This document shows positions 29,364 to 37,864 of a stretch of 64,000 nt of DNA, piece after piece; the stretch's first letter is position 1; each line of letters begins with the position of its first letter. The stretch comes from Camelimonas fluminis (GTDB taxonomy: Bacteria > Pseudomonadota > Alphaproteobacteria > Rhizobiales > Beijerinckiaceae). Where the stretch lies: NCBI RefSeq assembly GCF_014656355.1, contig NZ_BNCG01000002.1, positions 144,463-208,462 on the forward strand, read 5' to 3'. The notes under the pieces are model-generated. The model saw only the letters and a list, made by a program, of their open reading frames with translations. It did no database searches and was not told where the DNA came from. The translations under genes were made by a program, and so were the position numbers.

Positions 29364-30332
29364 ATGCCCAATTTCCAGATGATCAACGCAGGCGGCGCGC
29401 GCATCCGCGCCGTGGTTGAGGGGACTGGCCCCCTCGTCATCATGGTCCATGGCTTTCCGGAGTCCTGGTATTCCTGGCGCCATCAGATCGGCCCGATTGC
29501 CGCGGCGGGCTTCACCGCCTGCGCCATTGACGTGCGCGGCTATGGCGGCTCGGCCAAGCCGCCCAAAGTTGAAGACTATTCGATGGAGAATATCGTCGGC
29601 GACCTGGTTGGCGTCGTCGACGCGCTGCAGCCGGGCGCGCAGGCGATCCTGATCGGTCATGACTGGGGCGCGCCAATCGTCTGGAACGCCACCATGATCA
29701 GGCCGGACAGGTTCAAGGCCGTGTGCGCCATGTCGATCGTGCACGCCGGTGTTCCGCACCGGCCGCTGACCGAGGTCTTCGACGAGCTGTTCACCTCCAG
29801 AAACCGCTTTTTCTATCAGGTCTATTTTCAGGAGGTCGGGCGCGCGGAGCACGACTTCGACAGTGATCCCCGCGACTTCCTGGCCACCTTCTATCACGCG
29901 ATTTCCGGCGACGCGCCGGCCGGATCGTGGCCAAACAACAAGACCGCCGACCAGGACCTGCTCACCGGGCTGCAGCGGCCGCCGGGGCCGACGGCCTGGA
30001 TGACAAGGGCCGATCTCGACTATTATGTGGGCCAGTTTGAAGGTTCGGGCTTCTTCGGGCCGCTCAGCCGCTACCGCAATCACGAGCGGGATTTCGCATA
30101 TCTTCAGCAGTTCAAAGGACGGAAGATCGCGCAGCCGTCATTGTTCATCGCCGGCGACAGGGACCCTGCCTTCAATATGTTTGGCGGCCCTGATCCGGTT
30201 GAGGTGATGAAGAAGCACGTGAGCAACCTGCAGGGCGCCCACGTTCTTGCCGGCTGCGGTCACTGGACCCAACAGGAGCGTCCCGGAGAGGTCAACGATC
30301 TGCTCCTGCCCTGGCTGAAGAGCCAGCGCTAA
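29364..30332 (+). CDS. Alpha/beta hydrolase, epoxide hydrolase-like
   Basis: The 322-residue product has the epoxide hydrolase pattern: oxyanion motif VHGFPESWYSWRHQ, then DVRGYGGSAKP, nucleophile elbow GHDWGAP with Asp instead of Ser, a cap domain with tyrosines (FFYQVYFQ), acid loop GDRDPAF, and the catalytic His in AGCGHWTQQERP. An Asp nucleophile and the HGFPESW motif are characteristic of epoxide hydrolases and related fluoroacetate dehalogenases. It would open an epoxide to a diol in the cytoplasm; the substrate is unknown. ATG 29364 has AAGGGAG upstream. It converges on another hydrolase at 30455. Confidence 0.87.
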   Translation: MPNFQMINAGGARIRAVVEGTGPLVIMVHGFPESWYSWRHQIGPIAAAGFTACAIDVRGYGGSAKPPKVEDYSMENIVGDLVGVVDALQPGAQAILIGHDWGAPIVWNATMIRPDRFKAVCAMSIVHAGVPHRPLTEVFDELFTSRNRFFYQVYFQEVGRAEHDFDSDPRDFLATFYHAISGDAPAGSWPNNKTADQDLLTGLQRPPGPTAWMTRADLDYYVGQFEGSGFFGPLSRYRNHERDFAYLQQFKGRKIAQPSLFIAGDRDPAFNMFGGPDPVEVMKKHVSNLQGAHVLAGCGHWTQQERPGEVNDLLLPWLKSQR

Positions 30333-30424
30333 ACGGCAACGCTTCCCCCGAGGCCGGCGCCCCCTGGCGAAGCAGCAGGATTGCTGGCCAGGCCGGGGGA
30401 AACAGGACATGATGCTTTGAAGGC

Positions 30425-30449
30425 GCGCGCCGGGGCCTGCCCGGCGCGC
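30425..30449. terminator. GC-rich hairpin between convergent hydrolase genes
   Basis: Perfect ten-pair palindrome GCGCGCCGGG / CCCGGCGCGC with a five-base loop, 6 bases beyond the stop codon of the minus-strand hydrolase. There is no T-run, so terminator function is only plausible. Confidence 0.45.
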
Positions 30450-30454
30450 ATCGC

Positions 30455-31291
30455 CTAGCCACGTATGAAAGCGAGCAGGTCGGCGTTGAGTACATCGGCG
30501 TTGACCGTGAGCATCCCGTGCGAGAATCCCGGATAGATGATCAATTGGCTGTTCCGCAGCAGCTTGTCCTGCATCATCGCCGCCGTCCTGTAGGGGACCA
30601 CCTGGTCGTCATCGCCCTGCATGACCAGGGTCGGCACGGCAATCGCTTTCAGATCAGCCGTTTGATCGGTTTCCGAGAACGCCTTGATCCCCTCGTAGTG
30701 CGCCCTGGCGCTGCCCATCATGCCCTGCCGCCACCAGTTGTCGATAACGCCCTGCGAGGGCTGCGCGCCAGGTCGGTTGTATCCGTAGAACGGGCCAGCC
30801 GGCACATCGCGGAAGAATTGCGCGCGATTGGCGGCGAGCGCGGCGCGGAAACCGTCGAACACTGCGATCGGCGCGCCGTCGGGGTTGCTGTCCGTCCGCA
30901 GCATGAGCGGCGGCACGGCGCTGACCAGCGCCGCCCTGGCGACGCGCCCTTGCGGCTGGCCATATTGCGCGACATAGCGCGCAACCTCCCCGCCTCCGGT
31001 CGAATGACCGATATGGATCGCGTTGCGAAGATCAAGATGCTCGGCCACGGCCGATGCATCAGCGGCGTAGTGGTCCATGTCATGGCCGTCGCTGACCTGT
31101 CCCGAACGTCCATGCCCGCGCCGGTCGTGGGCGACAACGCGGAAGCCTTCCCTGAGGAAAAACAGCATCTGGTTGTCCCAGTCATCGGCGCTCAGCGGCC
31201 AGCCGTGGTGAAAGTGGATCGGCTGCGCGTCCCTGGGACCCCAATCCTTGTAAAAGATGTCCGTCCCGTCCTTTGTTGTGACAAACGCCAT
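30455..31291 (-). CDS. Alpha/beta hydrolase, non-haem chloroperoxidase/arylesterase-like
   Basis: The 278-residue product opens with FVTTKDGTDIFYKDWGPRDA and HHGWPLSADDWDNQ, typical of the cofactor-free haloperoxidase group. It has the Ser nucleophile elbow IGHSTGGGEVARYV, the acid loop MQGDDDQVVP and catalytic His in GFSHGML near the C-terminus. Members act as esterases and show perhydrolase activity with acetate and peroxide. It is cytoplasmic, with no signal peptide. It converges on the epoxide-hydrolase-like gene, and a GC hairpin lies between them. No regulator is adjacent. Physiological substrate unknown. Confidence 0.9.
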   Translation of the reverse strand: MAFVTTKDGTDIFYKDWGPRDAQPIHFHHGWPLSADDWDNQMLFFLREGFRVVAHDRRGHGRSGQVSDGHDMDHYAADASAVAEHLDLRNAIHIGHSTGGGEVARYVAQYGQPQGRVARAALVSAVPPLMLRTDSNPDGAPIAVFDGFRAALAANRAQFFRDVPAGPFYGYNRPGAQPSQGVIDNWWRQGMMGSARAHYEGIKAFSETDQTADLKAIAVPTLVMQGDDDQVVPYRTAAMMQDKLLRNSQLIIYPGFSHGMLTVNADVLNADLLAFIRG

Positions 31292-31751
31292 GACAACTTC
31301 TCCTTTGATGGTGAAGGCCAGGATCGGCAGCGGGGCGCGGTTTCCGGTCAGCTACGCATGATCTCCGGCTATACAGGCGAAGTGCAAAGCCGACCCACGC
31401 GATGAACCGGATGACGAAAATCACGCCGTGTCGAACGTCCGGGCAGCTTTTTGCAACGCCCGCCTGCTGTTTGCGATCCATGCGCGCCCACCCGGTCCAG
31501 TCGTTTTGGCTTGACAGGAAACGTGCCCGGAAACGTAGGCGCTGAAGATGAAATCGGGAGGTCAGTCTTCAGGTTCAACCCCCGCTGATGGCTCCGCCCG
31601 TCCGCATGGCGGGGCGCGGGACCGGCCAGAGTTCCGGACGCCGCGCTGTCTATCCCGGATCCGCGCCCCCGGGCGCCGCGTTTCCTCCAGCGCGGGCGCC
31701 GCAATGAGGTTCAGTTACCGGGCCGTCGCGGCCAAACGGTCAGCGCAACGA
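31292..31751. other. Intergenic region
   Basis: About 460 bases between two minus-strand units. No recognisable gene. It holds the promoter of the chloroperoxidase-like gene. Confidence 0.45.
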
Positions 31752-32711
31752 TCAGATGTCGATGCCCCAGTCGATCTTGCCGCGTCCTTCGCCGGATGCG
31801 GCGAGATCCGCCGCTTTTTTCAGGAGGGCGAAAGCCAACGACGTGAATGTCTCCTGCAGGTCGACAAATTTGGGCAAGAGCTCAATCTCCTGCCCTCCGG
31901 CCTTGCGAATGACAACCAGCTCCCGCTCCTGCGCTGCTTCCATCATGCGGCGGACGTGAGCCCGCGAGACGCCAAAACAGCTCGCGAGATAGCCATAGGG
32001 GCATGACACGATGGACGAACCGGTTTCGCTTTGGGCCACCAGGGCCAGTCAGAGTTTGAACATGATCTGACGGCCGGCGATCTGTCCCATGAAAAACTGC
32101 GCGTCCGGTATGGCCAGCGCCAGGCGAACGCCCCTGGCGTAGAGATTGATCCCCTCCACCGAGTACCTGGCCCTGAAATCCGGATCATTCTCCAGCAGGC
32201 TGAAATAGTCGAACCGGTCGCTGAGCAACTGGATGGGCGCAAGCGTGCTCTGGGCGATCAGCCGGCTGAGCGCGTCGCCTTTTTCGGTTGGCTCCAGCCG
32301 TTTGATGCGCCGGTCTTCGCTGACGTCAACCTGCCGCCAGTAGCCGGCGTGCCTTTTGAGGCTGATCAACGCCGCCACCCGGTTGGCGCTGGCGAGACCA
32401 TAACGCGCGGCGAACGCCTGAATGCGGGTCAGGGTGGCTCCCGAACGCGGATCCCCGGGATTCCTTGCCAGATGAAGCGCCGTCAGCGCGATCCCGAGAG
32501 TCAGTTGCGCTTCTTCACTGGTGAGCCGGACCAGGTCGCGGGATCTCTCCAGATTGCCAGCTATCAATTGGGCATGAAGCCGGAGCGCCTGCGGAAATGC
32601 GGGATGTTTCCGAAGGGCCGCTCCATCCTCAAGCACCCAGGCTGGAATCTCAGGCGCATCAGCAACGCCGGCAAACTGGTTGGCATGATCTGCCGCCGCG
32701 TCACCCCTCAT
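31752..32711 (-). pseudogene. Winged-helix-like regulator gene split by an in-frame TGA
   Basis: One reading frame runs from ATG 32711, which has the strong site GGGGAGGGGGG just upstream, to 31752, broken only by TGA at 32049-32051. The first part (220 residues) contains a MarR-like helical region (YGLASANRVAALISLKRHAG, then IKRLEPTEKGDALSRLIA). The second part (about 99 codons) contains a helix-turn-helix (YGYLASCFGVSRAHVRRMME) and a C-terminal tail. Both halves remain free of other stops or frameshifts, so the change is recent, is a base error, or is read through. The TGA is followed by C. I do not recognise a named family for the full length. Without the second half the protein would lose one of its two DNA-binding-like segments. 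Confidence 0.65.
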
Positions 32712-33318
32712 ATTTCCCCCCTCCCCGAAGAAAATGGCTCCCTGAAAGGCCTGGACGCCCGGCGAACGACGCTGCGTCATGGCCTTGGCGCGATGACGGA
32801 TTTACTTCCTATAGCAGCGTCTCCCGTCATATCCAGCTTCGTCGTCGTCATCCAGGAGCGCCGTCATTGAGGCAACCCGGTTATCTGGGGTCTGTCTGTC
32901 TGATTTGATCTGGGCTTTCACCGCCTGACCAGACTGGCGGGACATCACCGCTTCTATGCCAAAATGGCCATGTGCGCCGGTCAGAAATGGCCTAGAGCCG
33001 GTCTGGGAGTTCAGCGGCGGAGAGCCGGCGAAACTTGCATGGGCAGCGAGAAGAACGGCAGGCGCCGCCTTTCTCCCAATGACAGCCCCGCCACGGCTCG
33101 CCTGCCTGAAGCCCTCCTGCTGGAAGCTCTCTTGCCTGAAGCTTTCTTGCCTGAAGCTCACTTGCGCCTGCCACGGGCTACGGACGCCAGGCTGCCTGAA
33201 GACGTAATGAATCCGCTGGAATGCCGCGGATTTGCCACAAGGGCCACAATGCCGTGAACAATTTGAACCAAATCCACCGCATCCGGCACTCATGAAGCAG
33301 AAATAGGGGGGCGTTGTC
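32712..33318. other. Intergenic region with short tandem repeats
   Basis: About 600 bases without a convincing gene. It contains the 15-base repeat array at 33113-33172. Open frames across the array give repetitive peptides in several frames and match nothing recognisable. Confidence 0.5.
33113..33172 (+). repeat. Imperfect 15-base tandem repeat, about four units
   Basis: Successive units read CCCTCCTGCTGGAAG, CTCTCTTGCCTGAAG, CTTTCTTGCCTGAAG and CTCACTTGCGCCTGC. The two middle units differ at one base. Confidence 0.75.
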
Positions 33319-33594
33319 ATGAGTGATGAAAAGCCAAAGTCTCGTCGGGGATTTGCTGCAATGGATCCGGCGAAGGTAAAGGCAATCGCCAGTCTTGGCG
33401 GACAAAGCGTGCCGAAGGAAAAGCGGGCGTTCTCGATCCAGCCAGAACTTGCCGCGAGCGCAGGCCGCAAGGGCGGGCGGAATGTTGATGCTGAGCGGCG
33501 TTCATTTTCCCAGGATCGCGCCCTGGCTTCATCCGCAGGCAAGATCGCCAGGAGCCGTCGCAAAAGCCGGCGCGCGGAAGATGAAACAGAATAG
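33319..33594 (+). CDS. KGG-repeat stress-type small protein
   Basis: The 91-residue hydrophilic protein has repeated glycine-rich motifs of the KGG (YciG/con-10) type: MDPAKVKAIASLGGQSVP, IQPELAASAGRKGGRN and FSQDRALASSAGKIARS. It is strongly basic and ends in a mixed-charge tail. Proteins of this family are small, disordered and often induced by stress or stationary phase; a specific role is not known. A GGGGGG stretch precedes the ATG. It stands alone between a repeat-bearing spacer and the OYE gene. Confidence 0.82.
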   Translation: MSDEKPKSRRGFAAMDPAKVKAIASLGGQSVPKEKRAFSIQPELAASAGRKGGRNVDAERRSFSQDRALASSAGKIARSRRKSRRAEDETE

Positions 33595-33750
33595 CGTTGT
33601 CGTTTCCCGTTGGGACGCGCAGGGAAACTGACGCGGCGCGAGGCTGCGGCTGACCGGGGAAAAAATTACCGGATTGATAAACGACCGGGCTGACACATAT
33701 GTCTGACGCATCGGCGCATGTCCGCATTGCGTTCACGAATGGAGACGGCC

Positions 33751-34845
33751 TTGTCAACAGACGCCCTGTTTCAGCCTTTTAATCTCAAGGGCTTGCGCCT
33801 CAAGAATCGGATCGTCATGGCCCCCATGACGCGCTCGTTCTCGCCCAAAGGCGTGCCAACCGGCGATGTCGCCGCCTATTATCGCCGGCGCGCGGCCGCC
33901 GATGTGGGCCTGATCGTCACCGAAGGCACGGTCGTCGAGCGCCCGGCTGCGAAAAATGACCCGAACGTGCCCGACTTCTTTGGCGACGCCCTGCCAGCCT
34001 GGCGCCGTGTTGTCGATGAAGTGCACGCCGAAGGCGGCCTTATCGCGCCGCAACTCTGGCATGTCGGAGCGGCGCGTGGCCGCGATCCATCCTGGGACCC
34101 ACAGCCGGTAGACGCCCCATCGGGCCTGTCGCGCCCCGGCAAACGCTTCACCGAGCCGATGACCGAAGAAGCGATTACCGACACGCTGCACGCCTTCGGG
34201 CGCGCGGCGCGAGCAGCGAAGGACATCGGTTTCGACGCCGTGGAGCTGCATGGAGCGCATGGCTACCTGATCGACCAGTTTCTATGGCGCGGCACCAATG
34301 AACGCGACGACGCCTGGGGCGGCGCCGGCATTCCCGAGCGCGCCCGCTTCGCCGGCGAGATCGTGCGGTTGACCCGGGAGGCGATCGGCCCTGATGTTCC
34401 GCTGATCCTGCGCCTGTCGCAGTGGAAACAGCAGGACTACGACGCGCGCATCGCCCATAATCCCGAGGAAATGCGGGCCTGGCTGGAGCCGCTGGCGGAG
34501 GCCGGGGTCGATGTCTTCCATTGCTCGCAGCGTCGGTTCTGGGAGCCGGAGTTCGAGGGCTCGGACCTTAATTTCGCGGGCTGGGCCAAGAAGCTCACCG
34601 GAAAGGTCACCATTACCGTTGGCTCGGTCGGTCTCAGCGGCGAATTCATCGCGGCGTTCGCTGGCGAGGGGTCAAAGCCGGCCTCGCTCGATGGCCTGCT
34701 GCGCCGGCTGGAAGCCGGAGAGTTCGATCTCGTGGGCGTTGGTCGCGCGCTGATTTCCGACCCGGAATGGGTGCTGAAGATCCGCGACGGTCGCACGGAC
34801 GAACTGAAGAACTTCGAGCGCTCGGATCTGGGGACCCTGTTCTGA
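33751..34845 (+). CDS. NADH:flavin oxidoreductase, Old Yellow Enzyme family
   Basis: The TIM-barrel flavoprotein, about 364 residues, starts LFQPFNLKGLRLKNRIVMAP. Other signatures are PTGDVAAYYRRRAAADVGLI, APQLWHVGA, the ligand pair in VELHGAHGYLIDQFL with His and Asn-like positions, TNERDDAWGG, and DLVGVGRALISDPEW for the FMN phosphate site. OYE enzymes reduce activated C=C bonds of enones, nitro compounds or acrylates with NAD(P)H. TTG 33751 fits best as start, with GGAGA just upstream and STDALFQPF beginning the family alignment; ATG 33739 and ATG 33718 are in frame but lack a site. The gene has no close partner. Confidence 0.9.
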   Translation: MSTDALFQPFNLKGLRLKNRIVMAPMTRSFSPKGVPTGDVAAYYRRRAAADVGLIVTEGTVVERPAAKNDPNVPDFFGDALPAWRRVVDEVHAEGGLIAPQLWHVGAARGRDPSWDPQPVDAPSGLSRPGKRFTEPMTEEAITDTLHAFGRAARAAKDIGFDAVELHGAHGYLIDQFLWRGTNERDDAWGGAGIPERARFAGEIVRLTREAIGPDVPLILRLSQWKQQDYDARIAHNPEEMRAWLEPLAEAGVDVFHCSQRRFWEPEFEGSDLNFAGWAKKLTGKVTITVGSVGLSGEFIAAFAGEGSKPASLDGLLRRLEAGEFDLVGVGRALISDPEWVLKIRDGRTDELKNFERSDLGTLF

Positions 34846-35315
34846 GGAAAGCGCTGTTCCAGGGGCGGGGCCTCCGGGACAGCCCGAACGCGCAAAAAAG
34901 AAGGCCGCCCTTTTGAGGCGGCCAAATTCAGGGAGGTCTCGCTGGAGTGGGGATCTCCCGATCCCCGAAACGCGGCGTCGCCGCGTTTCATGCCGCCAAC
35001 ATATGAGCCTGCGCTCCACCCGTATGTGCGCGAAGACACATGGCGCGGCCAGGCTTGCGACCCGGACGATCGTCCCGGCCGAAACAGCTTGCGCGGATGA
35101 AAGTCCGGACAGATGCTGGCGCGGCGATTTTGCCATTGGCGTCCGCTGTCGTGTCCAGCCAGAGCCAAGCGCAGCTTCGTGAAACTGATATAAAATCAAC
35201 AGGATGCCATGGATTTCGTTGTTCTGTCCTTCGCTGCGCCGCGTTGTATGGCGGGCTGCGCATGGCGGAAACGGGTCCCTGGGCCCTGGATAACAGGCGC
35301 ATGGGAGGAAACGGG
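34846..35315. other. Intergenic region holding a candidate small RNA
   Basis: About 470 bases with no protein gene I can support. The left part contains three hairpins and a minus-strand terminator, described separately. The right part (about 35000-35300) would carry the SDR promoter. Confidence 0.5.
34893..35000 (-). ncRNA. Candidate trans-acting small RNA with anti-Shine-Dalgarno stretch
   Basis: On the minus strand three hairpins follow one another. The first is an 11-base perfect palindrome (34967-34989, GAAACGCGGCG arm). The second is GGGGATC/GATCCCC (34949-34966). The third is GGCCGCC/GGCGGCC (34903-34923), followed by TTCTTTTTT, a good Rho-independent terminator. Between the second and third lies an unpaired stretch with ACCTCCCT, complementary to ribosome binding sites. 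There is no protein gene on this strand for the terminator to serve. This is the layout of alphaproteobacterial trans-encoded sRNAs, but I cannot assign a family. The 5' end at about 35000 is a guess. Confidence 0.55.
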
Positions 35316-36143
35316 ATGGGAGATCGTCTTGCTGGGCGGGCGGCGCTGATTACTGGTGGAACCAGCGGCATTGGGGAGGCGACCGTCAGGCTGTTTGTCG
35401 CGGAGGGCGCAAAGGTGATGATCGCCGGCCGCAACGCCGCGAAAGGCGAAGCGCTTGTATCGGAGCTTGGGGCCAACGCCGCGTTCATCGCCGCCGATGT
35501 GGCGCGTGAGGCGGACGTGAAGCGGGCGGTCGAGGCGACGGCGGAGCGCTTCGGCCGGCTGGACTGCCTGTTCTCCAACGCCGGCGGCCCCACCCAGGGC
35601 GGCGCCGACACCATCACCGCCGATGATTATCATCACGCCATGGACCTGCTGGTGGGCAGCGTGCTGTTTGGCATCCGCTACGCGGCGCCGATCATGAAGG
35701 CCCAAGGACGCGGCGCCATCATCAACAACGCCTCCATCGCCGCCATCCGCGGCCATATGGGCGGCTATCTGTATTCCATCGCCAAGGCGGCGGTGCGCCG
35801 CGCCACGGAAATGGCCGGCCTGGAGCTTGGCCCCTCCGGCATCACCGTGAACAGCATCTCGCCGGGCGCGATCGCCACGCCGATTTTCTTTGGCGGATCG
35901 CAGGTCGCCACGAGCCTTGATCCGGCCCATTCAGAAGCAAAGATGCGCAAGCTGACGCAGAACCTTGCCCGGGCGACGCCATTGCACCGTTCGGGGACGC
36001 CGCATGACATCGCCACGGCGGCGTTATTCCTGGCGTCGGACGAAGGCGCCTTCATCAACTGTCACGATCTGGTCGTCGATGGCGGCATGGCCGCCGGCGG
36101 GCGCACCAGCTTTGAGGATCAAACCGCGGGCGCGCCGGTCTGA
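35316..36143 (+). CDS. Short-chain dehydrogenase/reductase (SDR) family oxidoreductase
   Basis: The 275-residue classical SDR has the cofactor motif ITGGTSGIGEATVRLF near residue 12, NADP/NAD-selecting loop AGRNAAKGE, NAGGPTQGG, the catalytic Ser in NNASIAAIRGH, and YxxxK in YLYSIAKAAV. The C-terminal GAFINCHDLVVDGGMAAGG matches the family end. It reduces a carbonyl or oxidises an alcohol; the substrate is unknown. ATG 35316 has GGGAGGAA at good spacing, while the frame remains open far upstream without family similarity. The nitroreductase gene follows after 187 bases on the same strand. Confidence 0.92.
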   Translation: MGDRLAGRAALITGGTSGIGEATVRLFVAEGAKVMIAGRNAAKGEALVSELGANAAFIAADVAREADVKRAVEATAERFGRLDCLFSNAGGPTQGGADTITADDYHHAMDLLVGSVLFGIRYAAPIMKAQGRGAIINNASIAAIRGHMGGYLYSIAKAAVRRATEMAGLELGPSGITVNSISPGAIATPIFFGGSQVATSLDPAHSEAKMRKLTQNLARATPLHRSGTPHDIATAALFLASDEGAFINCHDLVVDGGMAAGGRTSFEDQTAGAPV

Positions 36144-36330
36144 ACGCCCAGCCTGGCGGCGGCTTCAGGGGATGATCCGGCGTCTGGGCGGCGCGGCGGC
36201 TGTCCCGCGGCAAGTGGCGGCCGGGCTGCGTCCAGAGCGCACCAGTTATCTGGCTGAAGCAAATTCCCGTTTCGATCTGATCGAATATTGCTACAGCCAT
36301 GCACCGATAAACACGATGAGGGAGAAACTT

Positions 36331-37032
36331 ATGACGTCACCGGTTCAGCAGGGCGCAAGCTACGAGGAGGTCGTATGTGGCCGGCGCAGCATTCGCGGCT
36401 ACACATCCGACCCGGTTCCGAAGCAGCTGATCCGCGAGATCCTCGAGATCGCCATGCGCGCGCCCTCCTCGCACAACACCCAGTCCTGGAATTTCTACGT
36501 GCTGACTGGCGCGCCGCTCGATCGCATCCGGGCCGGCAATACCGAACGTAATCTGGCCGGCGTGCCCCATTCGCGTGAATTCCGGATTCGCGATGAATCC
36601 GGCGGCGTGCACCGGGAGCGGCAGATCGACATCGCCAAACAGCTCTTCGGCGCCATGGGCATCGAACGCCACGACAAGGAAAAGCGCCTCGATTGGGTCA
36701 TGCGCGGCTTTCGCCAGTTTGACGCTCCGGTGTCGGTCGTCATTACCTATGACCGGGTGATGCATGGCAGCGACATCGCCCCGTTCGATTGCGGCGCCGT
36801 GGCCAACGCCCTGGTCAACGCCGCCTGGGCCCGGGGCCTTGGCTGCGTCATCAACAGCCAGGGCATCATGCAATCCCCGGTCGTGCGCGAGCATGCCGGC
36901 ATCGCTGACGATCAGGTGATCATGATGTGCATCGCCATGGGCTATCCGGACGACAGCTTCCCGGCCAACAGCGTGATTTCCCGTCGCAAATCGGTCGACG
37001 AAGCCACGACGTTCGTCGGCTTCGACGACTGA
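36331..37032 (+). CDS. Nitroreductase family protein
   Basis: The 233-residue FMN enzyme begins with the nitroreductase signature CGRRSIRGYTSDPVPKQL and EIAMRAPSSHNTQSWNFYVL, which binds FMN phosphate. GLGCVINSQGIM and MMCIAMGYPDDSFPAN in the C-terminal half complete the fold. Such enzymes reduce nitro groups, quinones or enones with NAD(P)H as homodimers. ATG 36331 has GAGGGAG at 6 bases; ATG 36316 just overlaps that site. It follows the SDR and, further back, an OYE, so three reductive enzymes lie on the same strand, though in separate units. Confidence 0.92.
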   Translation: MTSPVQQGASYEEVVCGRRSIRGYTSDPVPKQLIREILEIAMRAPSSHNTQSWNFYVLTGAPLDRIRAGNTERNLAGVPHSREFRIRDESGGVHRERQIDIAKQLFGAMGIERHDKEKRLDWVMRGFRQFDAPVSVVITYDRVMHGSDIAPFDCGAVANALVNAAWARGLGCVINSQGIMQSPVVREHAGIADDQVIMMCIAMGYPDDSFPANSVISRRKSVDEATTFVGFDD

Positions 37033-37198
37033 CGTCCGGTCGCGAAGATTTCGCGAAGATGCTGTGGCGGAAGATGCTGTAGCATCCGCGACCTGCAAAG
37101 CCCGGACTGGCGCGACGCATGTGCGGGAAACGCCATGCGTTGCCCGGGCTTTTCCTTCACCACAGGTGGTGAAGCGAACGTCGGAACAAAACGCCATC

Positions 37199-37310
37199 AG
37201 AGCGCTTTCCGACCAGACGGAATCGTCTGATCGATCAGAGTTCGCTCAAAACAAGGGAAGCTGGAACAATTCCCGATCCATGTAGATCGGAAATTACTCT
37301 AGTGTTTTGA
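37199..37310. repeat. Dispersed intergenic repeat, A-type module copy 1
   Basis: About 110 bases, strongly similar to 60098-60204. It starts AGAGCGCTTTCCGACCAGAC and contains two inverted repeats: CCAGACG/CGTCTG, and CTGGAACAATTCCCGATC paired with GATCGGAAATTACTCTAG around CATGTA. Its right edge CTAG supplies the TAG stop codon of the DUF3008 gene. Confidence 0.85.
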
Positions 37311-37487
37311 AACGTGCTCCGGCTTGCCCTTGCGGCTGGTGGAGGCCATTTTTTCGAGTTCCCGTTCGCTCATCGATTTCTCCATCGATTTTGAAGCGCC
37401 GCGAAGCTCACTCTTCTTGAGATCTCCGCGCTTTGCGGCGAGGGCCGCGCCGGCGGCTTTCTGTTGGGCTGCTGATTTGGCGGGCAT
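37299..37487 (-). CDS. DUF3008 family small protein
   Basis: The 62-residue basic protein matches DUF3008: it starts MPAKSAAQQKAAGAALAAKR, continues KKSELRGASKSMEKSM and ends ERELEKMASTSRKGKPEH. It is hydrophilic and lysine-rich. Members are small conserved proteins of unknown function in alphaproteobacteria. GGAG (AAGGAGATGAG) precedes the ATG at good spacing. The last codons and the TAG stop run into the edge of an A-type repeat, so the C-terminal residues after KPEH may be repeat-derived. Confidence 0.88.
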   Translation of the reverse strand: MPAKSAAQQKAAGAALAAKRGDLKKSELRGASKSMEKSMSERELEKMASTSRKGKPEHVSKH

Positions 37488-37864
37488 TTCTCATCTCCTT
37501 CACATCATTGGGTAAACCCCGAGGCCAGGGATGATGTTCCCGTAGGGATGCCCGACAGGAGATGTGAGGATGGCGCGGGCGTCAGCCGACCTGAACCCCG
37601 CTCTGGCGCTCCCATGACGACGTCTCAGTGAAGGCTCCCTGGGGGCGGCGAACCGGGGAAATTTCCCGATCCGGTGCAGCCGAAATCCAGGCCTGCCCGA
37701 CGACGGCCTGCGTGAGGGCGTCGTTTCCGAAAAAAGGCCCCGCCAAGAGCGGGGCCAGTACGATGACAGAATGCAACAAAGGCTGCGCAAGCTTAACAGT
37801 ATCCGGTTCCGGCTGGTTCCATCACGGATCGTTGAAGGAGCCCCGCCAGGTCGCCGGTTGCCGG
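37488..37864. other. Intergenic region with a minus-strand terminator
   Basis: No further gene supported. A 96-codon minus-strand frame at 37500-37790 overlaps the terminator and has no recognisable features, so I do not call it. Confidence 0.5.
37730..37756 (-). terminator. Rho-independent terminator after the small gene at 37865
   Basis: On the minus strand GGCCCCGC, a five-base loop and GCGGGGCC form an eight-pair stem followed by six T. It lies about 110 bases beyond the stop of the hypothetical gene. Confidence 0.85.

Noticed and set aside
32802-33563. Minus-strand frame across the 15-base repeats
   Set aside because: It is antisense to the KGG gene and its repetitive peptide is explained by the DNA repeat.
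37500-37790. Possible 96-residue minus-strand protein
   Set aside because: Its 5' end overlaps a terminator stem and it shows only Arg/Ser-rich shadow-like sequence.
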